Origin: Bacteroidales bacterium
GTDB taxonomy: Bacteria; Bacteroidota; Bacteroidia; Bacteroidales; F082
Length of the DNA: 64,000 nt
Direction of reading: 5' to 3'
NCBI GenBank assembly: GCA_015493525.1
Contig: WGCY01000049.1
Coordinates: 62,001-126,000 of the forward strand
Shown here: one piece after another, positions 64,000 to 64,000 of the stretch
How the letters are laid out: each line of letters begins with the position of its first letter
How positions within the stretch are numbered: position 1 is the stretch's first letter
Notes under the pieces: model-generated
What the model was told of the DNA's origin: nothing
The model's database searches: none
Seen by the model: only the letters and a program-made list of their open reading frames with translations
Translations under genes and position numbers: made by a program

Positions 64000-64000
64000 G

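Overview
This window looks like the chromosome of a Bacteroidota bacterium, probably class Bacteroidia, possibly marine or anaerobic-sediment related. The evidence is a full-length SprA translocon of the type IX secretion system directly behind ruvA, a secreted nuclease with a C-terminal type IX sorting tail, promoters of the TTTG / TAnnTTTG kind, the purN / acpP-fabF-rnc-IPExxxVDY arrangement, and signal peptides ending in AQ. No plasmid, phage or conjugative genes are visible. Most of the window is ordinary core chromosome.

Layout. 1-12 kb: end of ruvA, sprA, then a secreted Asp-box beta-propeller gene whose signal peptide is split by an intact-looking IS5-family element (7637-8560). 12-17.8 kb: membrane metallophosphoesterase, fused aconitase/LeuCD-type hydratase, then a REP region (15.3-16.4 kb) built round a REP-associated tyrosine transposase, an aldo/keto reductase, and more palindromes. 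17.8-30.1 kb: clpB divergent from a CoA-binding protein, an HMG-CoA-lyase-like enzyme, a Bax-like glucosaminidase, a pgi / secreted protein / LRR protein operon, ruvB and tRNA-Pro(CGG). 30-38 kb: LuxE-like acyl-protein synthetase, nadB with a gamma-carbonic-anhydrase-like gene, T9SS-exported endonuclease I, PTPS/QueD, an ATP-cone/Mrr nuclease, acyl-ACP thioesterase and a MobA-like nucleotidyltransferase. 38-47 kb (minus strand): peptidase S15/CocE, free-methionine-sulfoxide reductase, a phosphatase, and the edge of a surface-polysaccharide locus (WlbA-like oxidoreductase, Wzc with a Gly-Tyr tail, Wza). 47-54.8 kb: purN, acpP-fabF-rnc, DUF1232, threonine aldolase, rlmN, and membrane/outer-membrane proteins. 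54.9-64 kb: acyl-CoA synthetase, dicarboxylate symporter, PFK, M50-like protease, TGS-uridine kinase, a deleted M1-peptidase pseudogene, cytochrome c, and the start of a lipoprotein gene running off the window.

How the genes work together. The main links are secretion (SprA with its endonuclease cargo), glycolysis (pgi, pfk), fatty-acid supply (acpP, fabF, acyl-ACP thioesterase, acyl-CoA synthetase), and recombination (RuvA and RuvB about 28 kb apart). The most notable non-core signals are: (i) the REP/RAYT region, where palindromes carry directional flanking tags and occur as inverted pairs; (ii) an IS insertion with a 3-bp target duplication and a probable A_AAA_AAG frameshift site; (iii) palindromes with a constant core but different, compensating stems; (iv) an M1 peptidase remnant lacking its zinc site; and (v) an 18-bp in-frame tandem repeat coding the Tyr tail of the Wzc kinase. 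I did not find a convincing wholly new multi-gene system. Everything here was read by eye, without database searches.
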